DNA of 64,000 bases from Protopterus annectens (taxonomy: Eukaryota > Chordata > Ceratodontiformes > Protopteridae). The notes under the pieces are model-generated. The model saw only the letters and a program-made list of their open reading frames with translations. It was not told where the DNA came from and did no database searches. Within the stretch, counting starts at the first letter, position 1, and the number at the start of each line of letters is the position of its first letter. Both the position numbers and the translations under genes were made by a program. Below, one piece after another: positions 20,737 through 31,679 of the stretch. The stretch is from positions 401,937,311 to 402,001,310 of the forward strand of contig NC_056738.1 in NCBI RefSeq assembly GCF_019279795.1, given 5' to 3'.

Positions 20737-22440
20737 ATTTCTTAAGTGGAGACTAACATTCATTAAGAATTTTGGGTTCCAAGCAAAACTAAAGCTGTAC
20801 AATGAAGGAAGAGAAAAGTTCTTTGTGGTTTATGAATGACTGTGATAGAAGCTTCCACCCATGAAAGATGTCTAGCGACTAAGTGAGGAATACTACCTAT
20901 TACCTAACATCTTAAATCTCAAGTTCTTACTGTCTGTGCATTAGGATCCCAGTGTCTTGTCCTTTATTTTCACAATGATTTCTGAAAGAATATTTTTTTT
21001 TATTGTATTTTGATTTACAGATAAATACAAGTACTTTTTATCTGTTCAGACAATGCCTTGATTATACACTATTACAAACAAGCTGAAAATTAACATACAT
21101 AAGAGTGGATAAAAATATACAAGCAGTGCAGTAATTAAAATTCAAAATATATACTGTATAGTTTACTAATTAATAAATGTAGTTTAGAAGGCAAAATATG
21201 AAATATTCATTATCCATACCCTCATCAGCACAGCAAATTTGAACCGACACACGATGTAATCAGAGGGGAGATTATATTATGGTTTTTAATGTAACAAGAT
21301 CCAGAAATATTTGCAGAATTTTGAGACAGATAGGTTAAAAGCTATGAATTTCAGTTATAAAGATGTAGTCCAAAGACAGCATCAGATATGTTAATTCAGA
21401 ATGCTTATATGCTAAAATGCAGTGGTTTAGGTTTTTAATTCAAATATTTTTCAAGGTTAAAAGCTAATCTCTGATTACAAATTCAAATAGAATTTATGGT
21501 TAAACAGCATTACTCTTGTTCAAAAAAAAGTAATTTCAAGCTGCAAGTTAGGCAGACAAACTGCTCTTCAAACAATCCAGAACAGGGAGATTTCTATTGC
21601 CGTGTTGTAGAGTGCTTCAAACTGCTGTAGTAGTCATTGAAAATGGTCAACCAGAGGAAGTAAGTGCAAGAAGAGGTCACATGTAGTGCCAGTATGACAC
21701 ACCTTTGTGAAATTAAAATATAGTGATTCTTGGTTAGAGGTAAGCATAAGTCTTGCCTTGGTAATTTGCTAATATTTGTGCAGAGCAATAATGTAACCCT
21801 TGCAATTCCTGGAAGACGACTTGTATCACACTTTCACACTTGCACATAGAAAAGCATACACACACACAAACGATTGTATTCATATGTAAACATTACTTTA
21901 TTCTACTGTTTCCTAGCTTATACAGTGTGTTTCTATTTTGAATGCTACTTGCCATTTGCCTCAGGAGTGCAAGAACTCAGGATTATAAGTGAAAGAAAAA
22001 TCCTCAAATCTGTCAGTAGTAAGCACACATACTTGTCTGAGTTTTTCAGAATAGCGACAGTTCCCGGAAATGGCAGCGAGTGACAGGACTCTATCACGGA
22101 CAAATTTTAAATATTGCTCTTAATGCTAGACTAACAGGATTTATGTTAACATGCACTTTCTGGAACTCAAACGGCATTATTTGTGACTTAAGTCTTAATA
22201 ATTTTCAAGATATTGCTCACACTGACTGCAAACCGGACTACAGCAGCACCGCTTTAACAAATACAACTGAGAAAGTACATTACCCAGCTTTGTTTGCAAA
22301 GTCTGTAGATCAATTCAGCAAAACAGAAGAAGAAAAAACAAATTCATGACAGCATAGCATGCTTTCGTGAATTGCGTGCATATCACTGGTCCTGATAGGC
22401 ATCACAAGAAGATTACCAGGGCTCTGTAAGACAATGCACG
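20737..22440. other. Apparently low-copy sequence, no gene recognised
   Basis: AT-rich. I see no LINE, PLE or DIRS motif. The part at 22,075-22,125 (AAATTTTAAATATTGCTCTTAA) resembles the interior of the CATACCTC family at 19,075. Opposed ORFs at 21,594-21,788 and 21,874-22,349 have no known motif. Confidence 0.4.
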
Positions 22441-23499
22441 GCATACAGCAATACATAACCGGTAAACAGAATTTATTACTCATGGTTCCGGAGCCTCCCG
22501 CCCATCCCTTCTTGTCAATCCAAGGTGTTTCTTAGTCCATCTTACCTTATGCTTGACCTCAGCAGACAAAAATGATCTTTTGGTGAGCCCACGGTATTTT
22601 CCCAAAAAAAAAAAATCTCAGTTGCAGCTGTTTGACATTCACCTTCTTCCAAAACTTACTTGTCTCACGAACCAATCAATGTAGAAAATAAACAGGGAAT
22701 AGCTACTGCTGGACCCTCTATTTAGACAGTACAGGGGAAACATAGGGCTAGAGGTGGAGGTTGTTATGCAGGGGTAGCTTGGACTGCTAGAATCCCATTG
22801 GCTGCCACCACCTGTTTCATGAAATGCATACAGAATTGGCTTGCTGTAATAAGAAAATAGTGCACAGCAAGCCGATTTTCTCAGAAAATTCCAATATTAC
22901 TATCACCTAACTCCACATTGAAACCTAAGTTGAGAAGGTAACTGACAAAGTTCAGTTACTTTTTCAACTTATCTTTCAACTGTGGAGGTAAAATAGGATT
23001 GCAAAGTTACTTGCGCTTGTGGAAGGCACTTGAGTGTATCATCATGCATTTCCTACCGTCTCATAGCGTGCTGAGATTTAAGCACAAAGGCACCAAGAGA
23101 CAGTAGTCGGGGTTAATGAGTTAAATCATTCTAAAGGTCCCTAATACTTGAAATTGCCTCATCAAGGTATTTAAGTTTTGTTCTAGTATTACACTCGCAA
23201 GCAGTCTTTCTTGTCATTACATCAAAAGGTTAGCAGTGCCCTGTACAGACACAAATGCTCATAGTAAATGTTATCTATAAAACTTCCCTTAGAACTGAAA
23301 CCTGTAACTTAGTGTGGCCAAAACAAAGCCTTTGTGCAGATACAAGCTTAGAGCAACTAGTTTGCACATTAAACAGCATTAATAAAATTTTAGCACAGTC
23401 TTAGTGTAATGCCAAACCCCAGAGACCACAGAAGGAGAACCCTATATAACTCAGTCCATGATCTACAGTAGCCCATCCAAATACAGGTCCTGACAAAAT
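22441..23499. other. Unassigned, possibly CR1-B 5' UTR
   Basis: No coding motif. Because it lies directly upstream of a CR1 ORF1 finger, its 3' part may be CR1 5' UTR, but I find no clear match to the 12.3-13.2 kb leader. Confidence 0.35.
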
Positions 23500-25113
23500 G
23501 GATATGTAATTTCCAAGTGTCTCCATAGTCAGCTTGGTGGACATGGACATCCTGAGACAATGTAGCAATTGCCTCATGTTCACAGACAATCGTTTAATCC
23601 TTAAAAAACAAAGTATAAGAAAGATGCACATACACAATTTCACTAGAGGCAAAAAACTTGCATACAAACAAGCTTATGAAGAATACACACACTACATTCA
23701 CCACATACATATATACCAACCTATGCTAAGACACTAAAAAGCAATCTTTCCAAACCTCAAAGGCTAAAGGCCTCCTAAGCTTATAAACAGTAATGCCTAT
23801 CCTTAGCAATCTCTAAAGCAGTCATCAAAAGCAACACCAACCACCACGCATACCCCTACACCCAGTGAGCCATAATTAGCAAGCCTATAAGGTAAGCCAA
23901 CTTATTATCCAGGACTGTTGTCTTAGGGGACTGCATTGTAGAACACACAGCTGTCCCACTCTCTAGACTGAACAAGGAGAAGGTAACAGTTACTTGCTTA
24001 TACTGCCAAGTTATGCAGGCACTCAAATCAGTACACCATGGGTACCAATATGACTATCATAGTCCATATGGGCATTAACGACCTGAGACACATTTCCCTG
24101 GACTATATGAAGAGACACATTGCTGATTTCTCTGAATAAATGTCTTAAGCAGGTATGTACCTTGCATCGAGCAGCATTCTGCCTTCACCAAGAATGATGC
24201 CACAGTATGAACAAAAGATGAGTGACTTTGATAACTGGCTTAGTTTCTGGTGTTTTTAGGGTTGCTACCCCTCTGTTTTTTTTCCAGACTATCCAGAAAT
24301 CAAACTGATTGTCTGGTAGTCCGGCAAACACTGTACACCCGGTATCCTGTTTCAAAAAGGAAACATACTATCGGAGTTTGTAAATCGGCTGATTTACTAT
24401 GCTTTTTTACAGAAAAGCACACAGCAGGAATGGAAAAAGAGGGTGTCCCCCACCGGGTGATGTCACAAAATGGGTGGAATGTGGGCGGGAGAGGGTGGGA
24501 TGGGTGGGGTTACTGGTGACGGGAGGGGTGTGGCTTTACTCCAGTTTTACCCATGACGAAAGGTGGCAACCCTAGATGTCTTTCCAGGACAATTCAATAT
24601 ATGTCAGCATGGGAAGACATGATTAACAGACCACATTGCTTTGCAAAGGATGGTCTTGCACCAGTCTCCTCTAGGCTTCTGAATATTGGCTAAAGCTTTA
24701 TCTTCCTTCTTACAGCCTTTTTAAGGCAATGCCAAATTGACAAATCTACCAACATAGCAAGTAAAATCCAACAAAACCTAAAGATGTTATTGCTCAGTGT
24801 TAGGAGCCTAAACATGAAAATCTACACCCCACTAGTTCTCTTCACTCTGGAGAATATAGACATCCATGCCATTACTAAGATATGGTTTAAATCCACAGAA
24901 AGTACTCCAGCAGTACAAGGTTTCAGTGCCTTCTGCACATTTAGACCATCAGCTGCACAAGCAGACCCAAAAGTTGGAGGAGCATCAATCTATATTATCA
25001 ATAAGCATAACTATGTTCATAAAACAGAACATTGCCCAGGAATTTATCCATATACAAATCACCACAAAGTCCCATACCGTATCCTAGCAAGCTCTATGTC
25101 CACCCTCTATGTT
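23500..25113 (+). mobile_element. CR1 LINE (CR1-B), 5' half
   Basis: Plus-strand CR1 with the ORF1 Cys-rich finger (23,534-23,640, RQCSNCLMFTDN) and a decayed SGNH esterase segment at about 23,920-24,250. The esterase continues after the MITE, and then comes the ORF2 endonuclease start (24,784-25,113: LLSVRSLNMK, ITKIWFK, VGGASIY). It stops at 25,113, where the terminus of the opposite-strand CR1-C begins. The matching ORF2 linker/RT half resumes at ~31,680. Reading frames are extensively broken. Confidence 0.8.
24258..24573. mobile_element. 316-bp MITE-like TIR element in CR1-B
   Basis: Starts AGGGTTGCTACC (24,258-24,269) and ends GGTGGCAACCCT (24,562-24,573), so the 12-bp ends are inverted repeats with one mismatch. 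It splits the CR1 esterase coding segment (LSFW before, a SAWEDMINRPH-type sequence after), which proves insertion. It has no coding capacity. A TGT direct repeat (24,251-24,253 and 24,577-24,579) could be the target duplication if the TIRs extend a few bases outward, but this is weak. Superfamily unknown. Confidence 0.65.
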
Positions 25114-26740
25114 ATAGGTTCATAGGTTACTAGATTAAGGACTACTAGTGACCTTACAAGCCTAGGATCACACCCTAAACCATTTGGATCTCTGAGTATC
25201 ATATGCATCTATACAGGGCAAGTTACTAGGTAGGGAACTAAGGATTTGCGGGGAGTGTTAGAATAAAACTTTTCTTATTGACAAGCTTTGTCCATAAGGA
25301 ACATGGGGGGGGGGCGGCAGACTGGGGTAAATTTACGATTTCCTATCCAAATGACAAGGTTTCATTTGAATAGGGTCAGGGATGAACTCTGTTTTACATG
25401 GATGGGAGCCTATTACATAGTGGGGGATCCTTTGGATCACATATCTGTCCCTCTGGCATGTTCTGTTTATGTCACAAGTGAAGTTCAGATCCCTGGAGCT
25501 AGTGTATCTGGTGCTGTTTGTTTTGTTTATGTGCAACATATCCATCAGGGCTTGACATGAGGAAGCCTGATAAGCCAGGCAATGATCCCCTTTCAGTTGC
25601 ATTGGAGACTAAATACAGTGACAGAGCCTTTAGGTGATCAGTGTAGGATAGGGTGTTCATGCTCTGAATTCTCCTGGTAAAAAACCTTTGTGGGTGTTCC
25701 AACTGTTGCAAGTGTCTGATTAGATACATGCCAAAGGGGGCATTCTATTCAATGATAGGCCTTATAAGGGCTGAGCAGAGTGGTGCTATAACTTTCTTGG
25801 ACCTAGATGCCGTACCCTTACCTCTATATTGGACGACATAAAATAATTTTCTTATTATCTTGGCTATATGTTGATCAAAGGCCAGCTTGCTGTCCACATA
25901 TGTACCCAGATCCCTTATTACTGGGTCAGCTCTTAGGGGGTTTTATCAATGGAGTAATTAACTTGAGTTGAGTTGACAGTTTCCCAAAAGACATTATAGT
26001 GCATGTTTTAGCATTGAGTTTTAGGCCATGGCTTTCACACCAGTCATTTGTCTGTGTTAAACCCTTTTGCAATATGCTGGTGTCTTGGGGGAGTATATAA
26101 TGGCTCCCAATTTACAGTCAGCTGTGAACTTGGTGATCAAGTGGCCTTGAACTTTAGTCGTACTTCCAAGAAGTAGATGCCAAATAGGAGGGGGTCCAGC
26201 ATGGTGCCCAAGAGTACTCTGCTGGTGACCGGTCTCTTGGTGGAGCTAGTCTCACTGATCCTTACTTATTGGGTCTGGTCTGAGATCCAGCTGGCAATCT
26301 AGCAAGTTATGAATGGATTAATGCCCAACTCAGAGAGCTTGTCAGCAATGCCTGAGTGGGGTATTGTATCAAGTGCCTTGGTTAGGTAGAGAAAGTAGTA
26401 TGCCTTGTTTTACCCTCCTCTATTGCATTGGTGACCCTCTCAAAGAAGCTAACCAGGTTAATTAGGCATGACCTTCCCTTAAAGCTAAACTGGGACGGGT
26501 CCTGTGTCATCAGGATGCCAGTGTACTTGTTTATCATTTTTGTGGCTTTGCATATTAGACTAGTTAGACTGATGGGTCTGTAGTTACGTTGGTCAGTTGA
26601 TCGTCCTTGTTTATGGAAGGGAACAACTACTGCAGTCCTCCATTCACTTGGAACATAGCCTGTTTCAAGGCTGTAGTTGAAGAATTCCACAACTGGTCCT
26701 AATAGATTGTGTTTTAGACTGTTCAGGAGGCAACTCGGGA
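25114..26740 (-). mobile_element. CR1 LINE (CR1-C), 3' half
   Basis: The minus-strand CR1 3' terminus lies at 25,114-25,140 (plus-strand GGTTCATAGGTT). Moving upstream come the C-terminal blocks (25,333-25,729) and then RT. The RT shows GILMTQDPSQFSFKGRSCL and NYRPISLTSL within 26,382-26,690, while the region around 25,980-26,330 encodes the diverged catalytic part. At 26,740 the coding sequence is interrupted by the TIR element; it resumes at 29,798 with DNIP directly continuous with CLLNSLKHNLL. Numerous stops. Confidence 0.82.
26382..26690 (-). pseudogene. CR1-C reverse transcriptase fragment
   Basis: This frame contains WRTAVVVPFHKQGRSTDQRN, YRPISLTSLICKA and SRSC-type finger-domain sequence (FKGRSCLINLVSFFERVT), matching CR1-A residues 133-215 closely. 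The catalytic motif region lies downstream on the minus strand in other frames. It is a fragment only. Confidence 0.8.
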
Positions 26741-27421
26741 CATACCTCTCAACCTGGAAACATCAAAAATCTGGACAAGGCCCATGAAAAATAGGTACAA
26801 ATCTGTATGATGGTTAACATAAAATTTGCATACATAATTACATAAACCCACCCACTCCAATGTAATTGTGGAATACCAACCTTCAATTGCAAACTGAAGA
26901 ACAGACAACCAAAATATGGCAGCAGAGTCCTCCTGTAGCCATTCCAGTGTCCCATTACCTGGCTATTTTGCCTCATTTATCATAAACACTAATGAGTGCA
27001 TGCATACTGCTTTACTTCTACAATGATTATTTGGATTTTATAGCATAATGCACAAACACTAAGATATCTTCTAAACAAACCAATACTGTCTCACAATGAA
27101 AATAGTCTTGGCATTAAAACTTCTCTGCCCTTGAAACTCTCATTCATTGAAACCCACACCATATCCAAAGAAAATGCATCTGGCCAGTGGTGGATAAAGA
27201 TTACCTTTGGGCTGTTTTCAAATCATAGGCCCCCTTGCACACAAAACAAGAAACATATATGCATTCTTTGATACACCTTCCTGACTTTATTAAATTATAT
27301 TCCTTGTATAATAATACAACACACTTGTTAGACTTAAGTTAGAGCATATTGTAAATGTATTGTTTGAACATTTTTCCAGTAGCCAATTCAGAACATTTCC
27401 ATCATAAATGTCTACCCCCCC

Positions 27422-27443
27422 CCACACACACACACACACACAC

Positions 27444-27524
<81 letters not shown>

Positions 27525-27525
27525 C
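27422..27525. repeat. (CA)n(TA)n(TG)n palindromic microsatellite
   Basis: About 11 CA units, then ~30 TA units, then ~11 TG units make a nearly perfect inverted repeat. The ORFs on both strands here are translations of the dinucleotide run. Confidence 0.95.
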
Positions 27526-27717
27526 ATACATACACACATGTATTATACACACTAACAGTGTAAGCCATAGGCATCTTGCACAGCTTCTCGCACTTATTTT
27601 CAATTTGGTTTTTTTTTTTTTTTGGGAGGGATGGGTACAAAAGGCCAAAAACCAGGGACACATTTTAAACATTGCTTGTATAATTTTGGAAAGTTGCTGG
27701 AATAAAATGCGGTGTTA

Positions 27718-27785
27718 CCACCATGCATTTCACTGCCAAGGCTTGAACCCAGGACACAGTGCACTACAGTCAGAGCAACATACCA
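27718..27785 (-). mobile_element. tRNA-like SINE head inside the TIR element
   Basis: The minus strand reads TTTGGCATAGTGGTATGTTG (A-box-like), followed about 35 nt later by GGGTTCAAGCC (B-box-like), a tRNA-type pol III promoter layout. No complete cloverleaf is seen. Confidence 0.55.
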
Positions 27786-28863
27786 CTATGCCAAATCAGC
27801 AGCTTCCTGAAAAAACAGGAAGACTGAAACTTAAATGGCTATAATTTACTGAATTCAGTTCTCCCTTCTCACCATAGCTCTCAACCTCTTAGCACAAAAA
27901 ACCTGGACAAAGCCAATAATGGCAGAATACAGCCCCAAAATACTGACACATTTCAAATACTGATCTAATAAACTTAGAAAATTGCTAGAATAAAAGGTTT
28001 TGTGTTACCATACCAAAATAAAATAGGCTGTAAACTAATTCTGTTGTTACGTTGTTCAAGCCCATCCATGTTCATTGATATAGTTTGACAGGGAACATAA
28101 AATATTAATATTCAATATGATTCCCCTTTACTGCAGACTTCTTCACTATCATGAAAGCCCCATAGTTTTCCATTATTAGCATTAGTCTTTTGCATAATAT
28201 GCATCTATTCCTTCATTAGAATTCAGATTTTTAAATAGCCCAGAGCACAGATGTCTTAAAGGGCCAAACCATAAAAAAAATGAAATAAAGTTGTAACTTA
28301 TGTTGTACTTTCATGAACATACTGTATCATGCAATCAAATAACATTAACAAGAATTTACTTCATCATACTTCAGGTTGATAATGTTATCATGAAAAGCTA
28401 ATATTGGAATTATAAATGCTAATTCTTCATGAAAAAAAGTATAATCATATGCTTATCACTGAGCAGACATTTCATAATTTGAGTTTACTTCAAGAAAGAA
28501 ATATGCAACAACCTGCTATCAGTATGTATATGTGTAAATGTCACATTTATTACATGCCCTGCCTTGTACTAATAGCGATCAACTGAAACACATTAACAAC
28601 CTTATTTTATAACTGCATGTTACCTATTCTATACTTCCAAATCTGAGTTAATAGACACAGATCAGACTAACATCTTTGCTTCATGGGCTTCCCCTGTAAA
28701 TTAAATATTCTATTTAACCAACTAGCTATTTACATTTAAAGCCTCGCTTAATAGTTGTTAAGGCTGTTAAACTCAAGACAACAGATAACTAAAATAATTC
28801 TGCCACTAACATCAAGTAATTGTCCTCTAAGTTATAACTTGCATCTTGGTTCAAGAAATAAAT

Positions 28864-28873
<10 letters not shown>

Positions 28874-28917
<44 letters not shown>
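28874..28917. repeat. (AC)n microsatellite
   Basis: About 22 AC units, preceded by a short ATATAT stretch. Confidence 0.95.
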
Positions 28918-28919
<2 letters not shown>

Positions 28920-28984
28920 GTTTATGGCCAGTTCAGCTCTGCAAGACAATATAAGCAGTTCAGATATCTGAAAATGTGAACGTC

Positions 28985-29460
28985 ACTCTCCATATATAAA
29001 TACGATTGCCTGTTCATGCTAGCAGCAGAAATAAGTTCAGATACCTGAAAATACAAGTTCAGCAGCAGAATGCGAGCATCACTCTCGCTCATGCCAGCAG
29101 CAGAAATAAGTTCAGATACCTGAAAATACGATGAGCGCTGCAGCAGAAATCAAAAATATAAACAGAAGCAGTTCAAGAAAATGCGAGCATCACTCTCATT
29201 CATGCCAGCAGCAGAAATAAGTTCAGATACCTGAAAATGCGATGAGCGCTGCAGCAGAAATCAAAAATATAAACAGAAGCAGTTCAAGAAAATGCGAGCA
29301 TCACTCTCATTCATGCCAGCAGCAGAAATAAGTTCAGATACCTGAAAATGCGATGAGCGCAGCACCAGAAACCAAAAATATAATTACAAGCAGTTCAGAT
29401 ATCGGAAAATGTGTCTTCGTGTCCGTTCATGGCCAGCAGAAACCAGTGTTCAGATACCTG
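28985..29460 (+). repeat. 111-bp minisatellite array
   Basis: The block TGCGAGCATCACTCTC occurs at 29,071, 29,182 and 29,293 (period 111). Each unit contains GCCAGCAGCAGAAATAAG, TTCAGATACCTGAAAAT, CGATGAGCGCTGCAGCAG and AAAATATAAACAGAAGCAG. Degenerate part-units lie on both sides (from ~28,925 and to ~29,470). Confidence 0.9.
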
Positions 29461-29797
29461 AAACTCTGTCTCCCATGAAAGAAATATAAATACAAGTGTC
29501 CGTTCACCAGGAGCATTGCAGATCCTTAAACTAGTTTCCTTCCGCTCGTGGATCCATTCAAATCAAACAGTGATGCATGCCCATAAGCTCAATTCCAACA
29601 GGGTGATGGAGCTGACGCCATCACGCACGTAATGATGTCAGCTCAAAAACGAACGGCAAACAATTTAAAAAAAAAATCTGGGAAACAATGGAAAATAATC
29701 GGGAATGAAGGGGTGCCACTCGGGAATCATGGCACCCCATTATTTGGACCCCAAAACTCAATAAAAACTGAGTAATTCAGGACAGTTGAGAGGTACG

Positions 29798-31670
29798 ATT
29801 CGGGATGTTGTCAGAATCCCTGAAGGCAATGTTCTTGACCTTAGCAAGTGCCACTAGTACCTGGTCCCTGCTAATGGTTGGGGGAAGTATGTTGGAGGGA
29901 TATCACCTGGTGGAGCTGGGGGGGAGTGGGAGGTGACAGTTGAGCTAAATGTATCAGCCAGCAGATTTGCTATGTCACCCTGCTTGGTGAGGGTAGTAGC
30001 ATTCACCACCATACACCACACTGCTGTGTGTAGCCTTCAAGGTTCTGTAAATAGCTGAAGAAGGCCTTGTCAGTGCTCTTAGCTTGTGAGGTTATCTTGA
30101 CCTCATATTTGGCCTTGTTGGACTTAACTGAATAAGAAAGTAAGAGGTCTAATTATATTAGAGCACTTGTCTTTAAATGAGTTGTTCTTCCTGATTTTAG
30201 CCATGAGTTTTCTTCTTTTATTATATACCCTTTTTAGGTAAGGATTCCACCAGTGGTGTTTGTTTTGGGTTTATTTGTGGTAGGTATGGCAGTTTCTATG
30301 CAGCCATTCACATATTTGTATAGGGACTCTGTGAATAATTCTGCAAGGGTAACTGTGGTCTTGGGTTTAGGAGTTGCCTATAATTTTGAAAAACTATCAC
30401 TTAATAGGATGGAGTTTGCCTTAGAACAGTTCCAGTTACTGGTTTAGCTGTGTTTTCTAGGTTGAATTTTACTTCAAAGGAGACAGTTTTGTGATCCAAC
30501 CTCACTAATGAGGACATGACATGGGGGAGGGGGATTTATGCAATGCTGTCCCATATTGGTGAGTATCATATTCAGTATGCTTGATCCTCCAGTTGGAGCA
30601 TGCACTCTCCGTTCCAGGGTGTGTGTGTTAATAAAATCCAGGAAGCATTATGCCAGTGAGTTTGAGGCAGTGTACATTTACCAGTCTATATAAGGGCGGT
30701 AAAGTCAACTATGAATAGGGTGTTTGGTTGGATTGTGAGTGTCTCTAGTACGTTAGATAACAGTTGTGATTCCCTAGGGACACAGATGGGGATCTGCAGC
30801 TAGCCATGATGTGGTGATGGACCTTATCAATGGTGACACCTTTGACCCATTCTGTGCTGTTATTGATCTAAACATGTGGAAAGCACTGCAGCCTTGCACT
30901 GCCAGAATTCTTTCTATGGCTTTAAACAAAGTCTCGGTCATGGCACAGATGTCGACATTCTCCATAGTGCGAAAAGTTTAAGGGTGTCGAGTTTTTTTTT
31001 TTTTTTTTTTTTTGGATAGGCTTCTAGCACTGACCAATAGCACCTTAAGATTACTTTTAGACTTTTTCACTATGTTGGCAGTTTTGTGTTTTTGGCATTG
31101 CCTAAAAAGGCTTTAAGTGGGGGGTGGATAACGTTTTAGCCAATATCTGAAAGCCTAGGGGGAAAGGTGCAGCCCATTCTTGGCAAAGCAATGTAGTCTT
31201 CTGACCATGCCCTCCCATGCTGACAGATATTCGATTCCCCCTGGAATGATGCCAGAAACTAAGCCAATTATTAAAATCAACTGTTTTATGTTCATACTGT
31301 GGCATCATCCTTATGCATTAGAATGCTGCTCAATGCAAGGCTCATACCTATCTGTGACACATTCTAAGAGATTCATTATATCTCTTTTCATATAGGCCAC
31401 TGAGGTCTGTCTCCGGTCATTAACACCTACATGGACTATGACAGAATTATAGTGGTACCTGGGGTGCAGTAACTTGAGTCCATGTGTGATATTGTGGATC
31501 CTAGCTCCAGACAGGGAACTAACTTATCTTATCTTTGTCTAACCTGGTGAGTGGAGCATGTGTGTCAGTGACAAGTGTATTAGGTAAAATATATGCTTGG
31601 CTTATGGACTTTGCTCTTGGGGTATCATTGGGTGCAGGTTAATGTGAGATGTTTGTTGTTGCTTTTAGAG
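29798..31670 (-). mobile_element. CR1 LINE (CR1-C), 5' half
   Basis: Continuation of CR1-C upstream of the TIR insertion, on the minus strand. It holds the ORF2 linker (about 29,806-30,480), the APE endonuclease start (30,774-30,965: MENVDICAMTETLF) and the ORF1 esterase (31,102-31,450: MMPQYEHKTVDFNNWLSFW and an IVHVGVND block). The block I region near 31,530-31,570 reads VTDTHAPLTRL, so the GDS serine motif is lost. It ends near 31,670 in the Lys/Gln-rich ORF1 linker, where CR1-B resumes in the opposite direction. Confidence 0.8.
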
Positions 31671-31679
31671 TTTTTTTTT

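Larger units (their letters stand above)
26741..29797. mobile_element. 3.06-kb non-autonomous TIR DNA element
   Basis: Begins CATACCTCTCAAC and ends with the inverse, GTTGAGAGGTACG, giving 13-bp inverted termini with one mismatch. It is flanked by ACTCGGGA (26,733-26,740) and ATTCGGGA (29,798-29,805), an 8-bp target duplication with one change, and removing it rejoins the CR1-C reading frame. An 8-bp duplication and CA-terminal ends suit hAT or P superfamilies. No transposase-like ORF is visible. The interior is a mosaic of microsatellites, tRNA-like SINE sequence, internal copies of its own end motif (27,866-27,900, CTCTCAACCTC) and a 111-bp minisatellite. Confidence 0.8.

Noticed and set aside
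27290-27672. Several ORFs of 66-123 codons on both strands
   Set aside because: They translate the CA/TA/TG dinucleotide run (Thr-His, Tyr-Ile and Cys-Val repeats) and have no domain.
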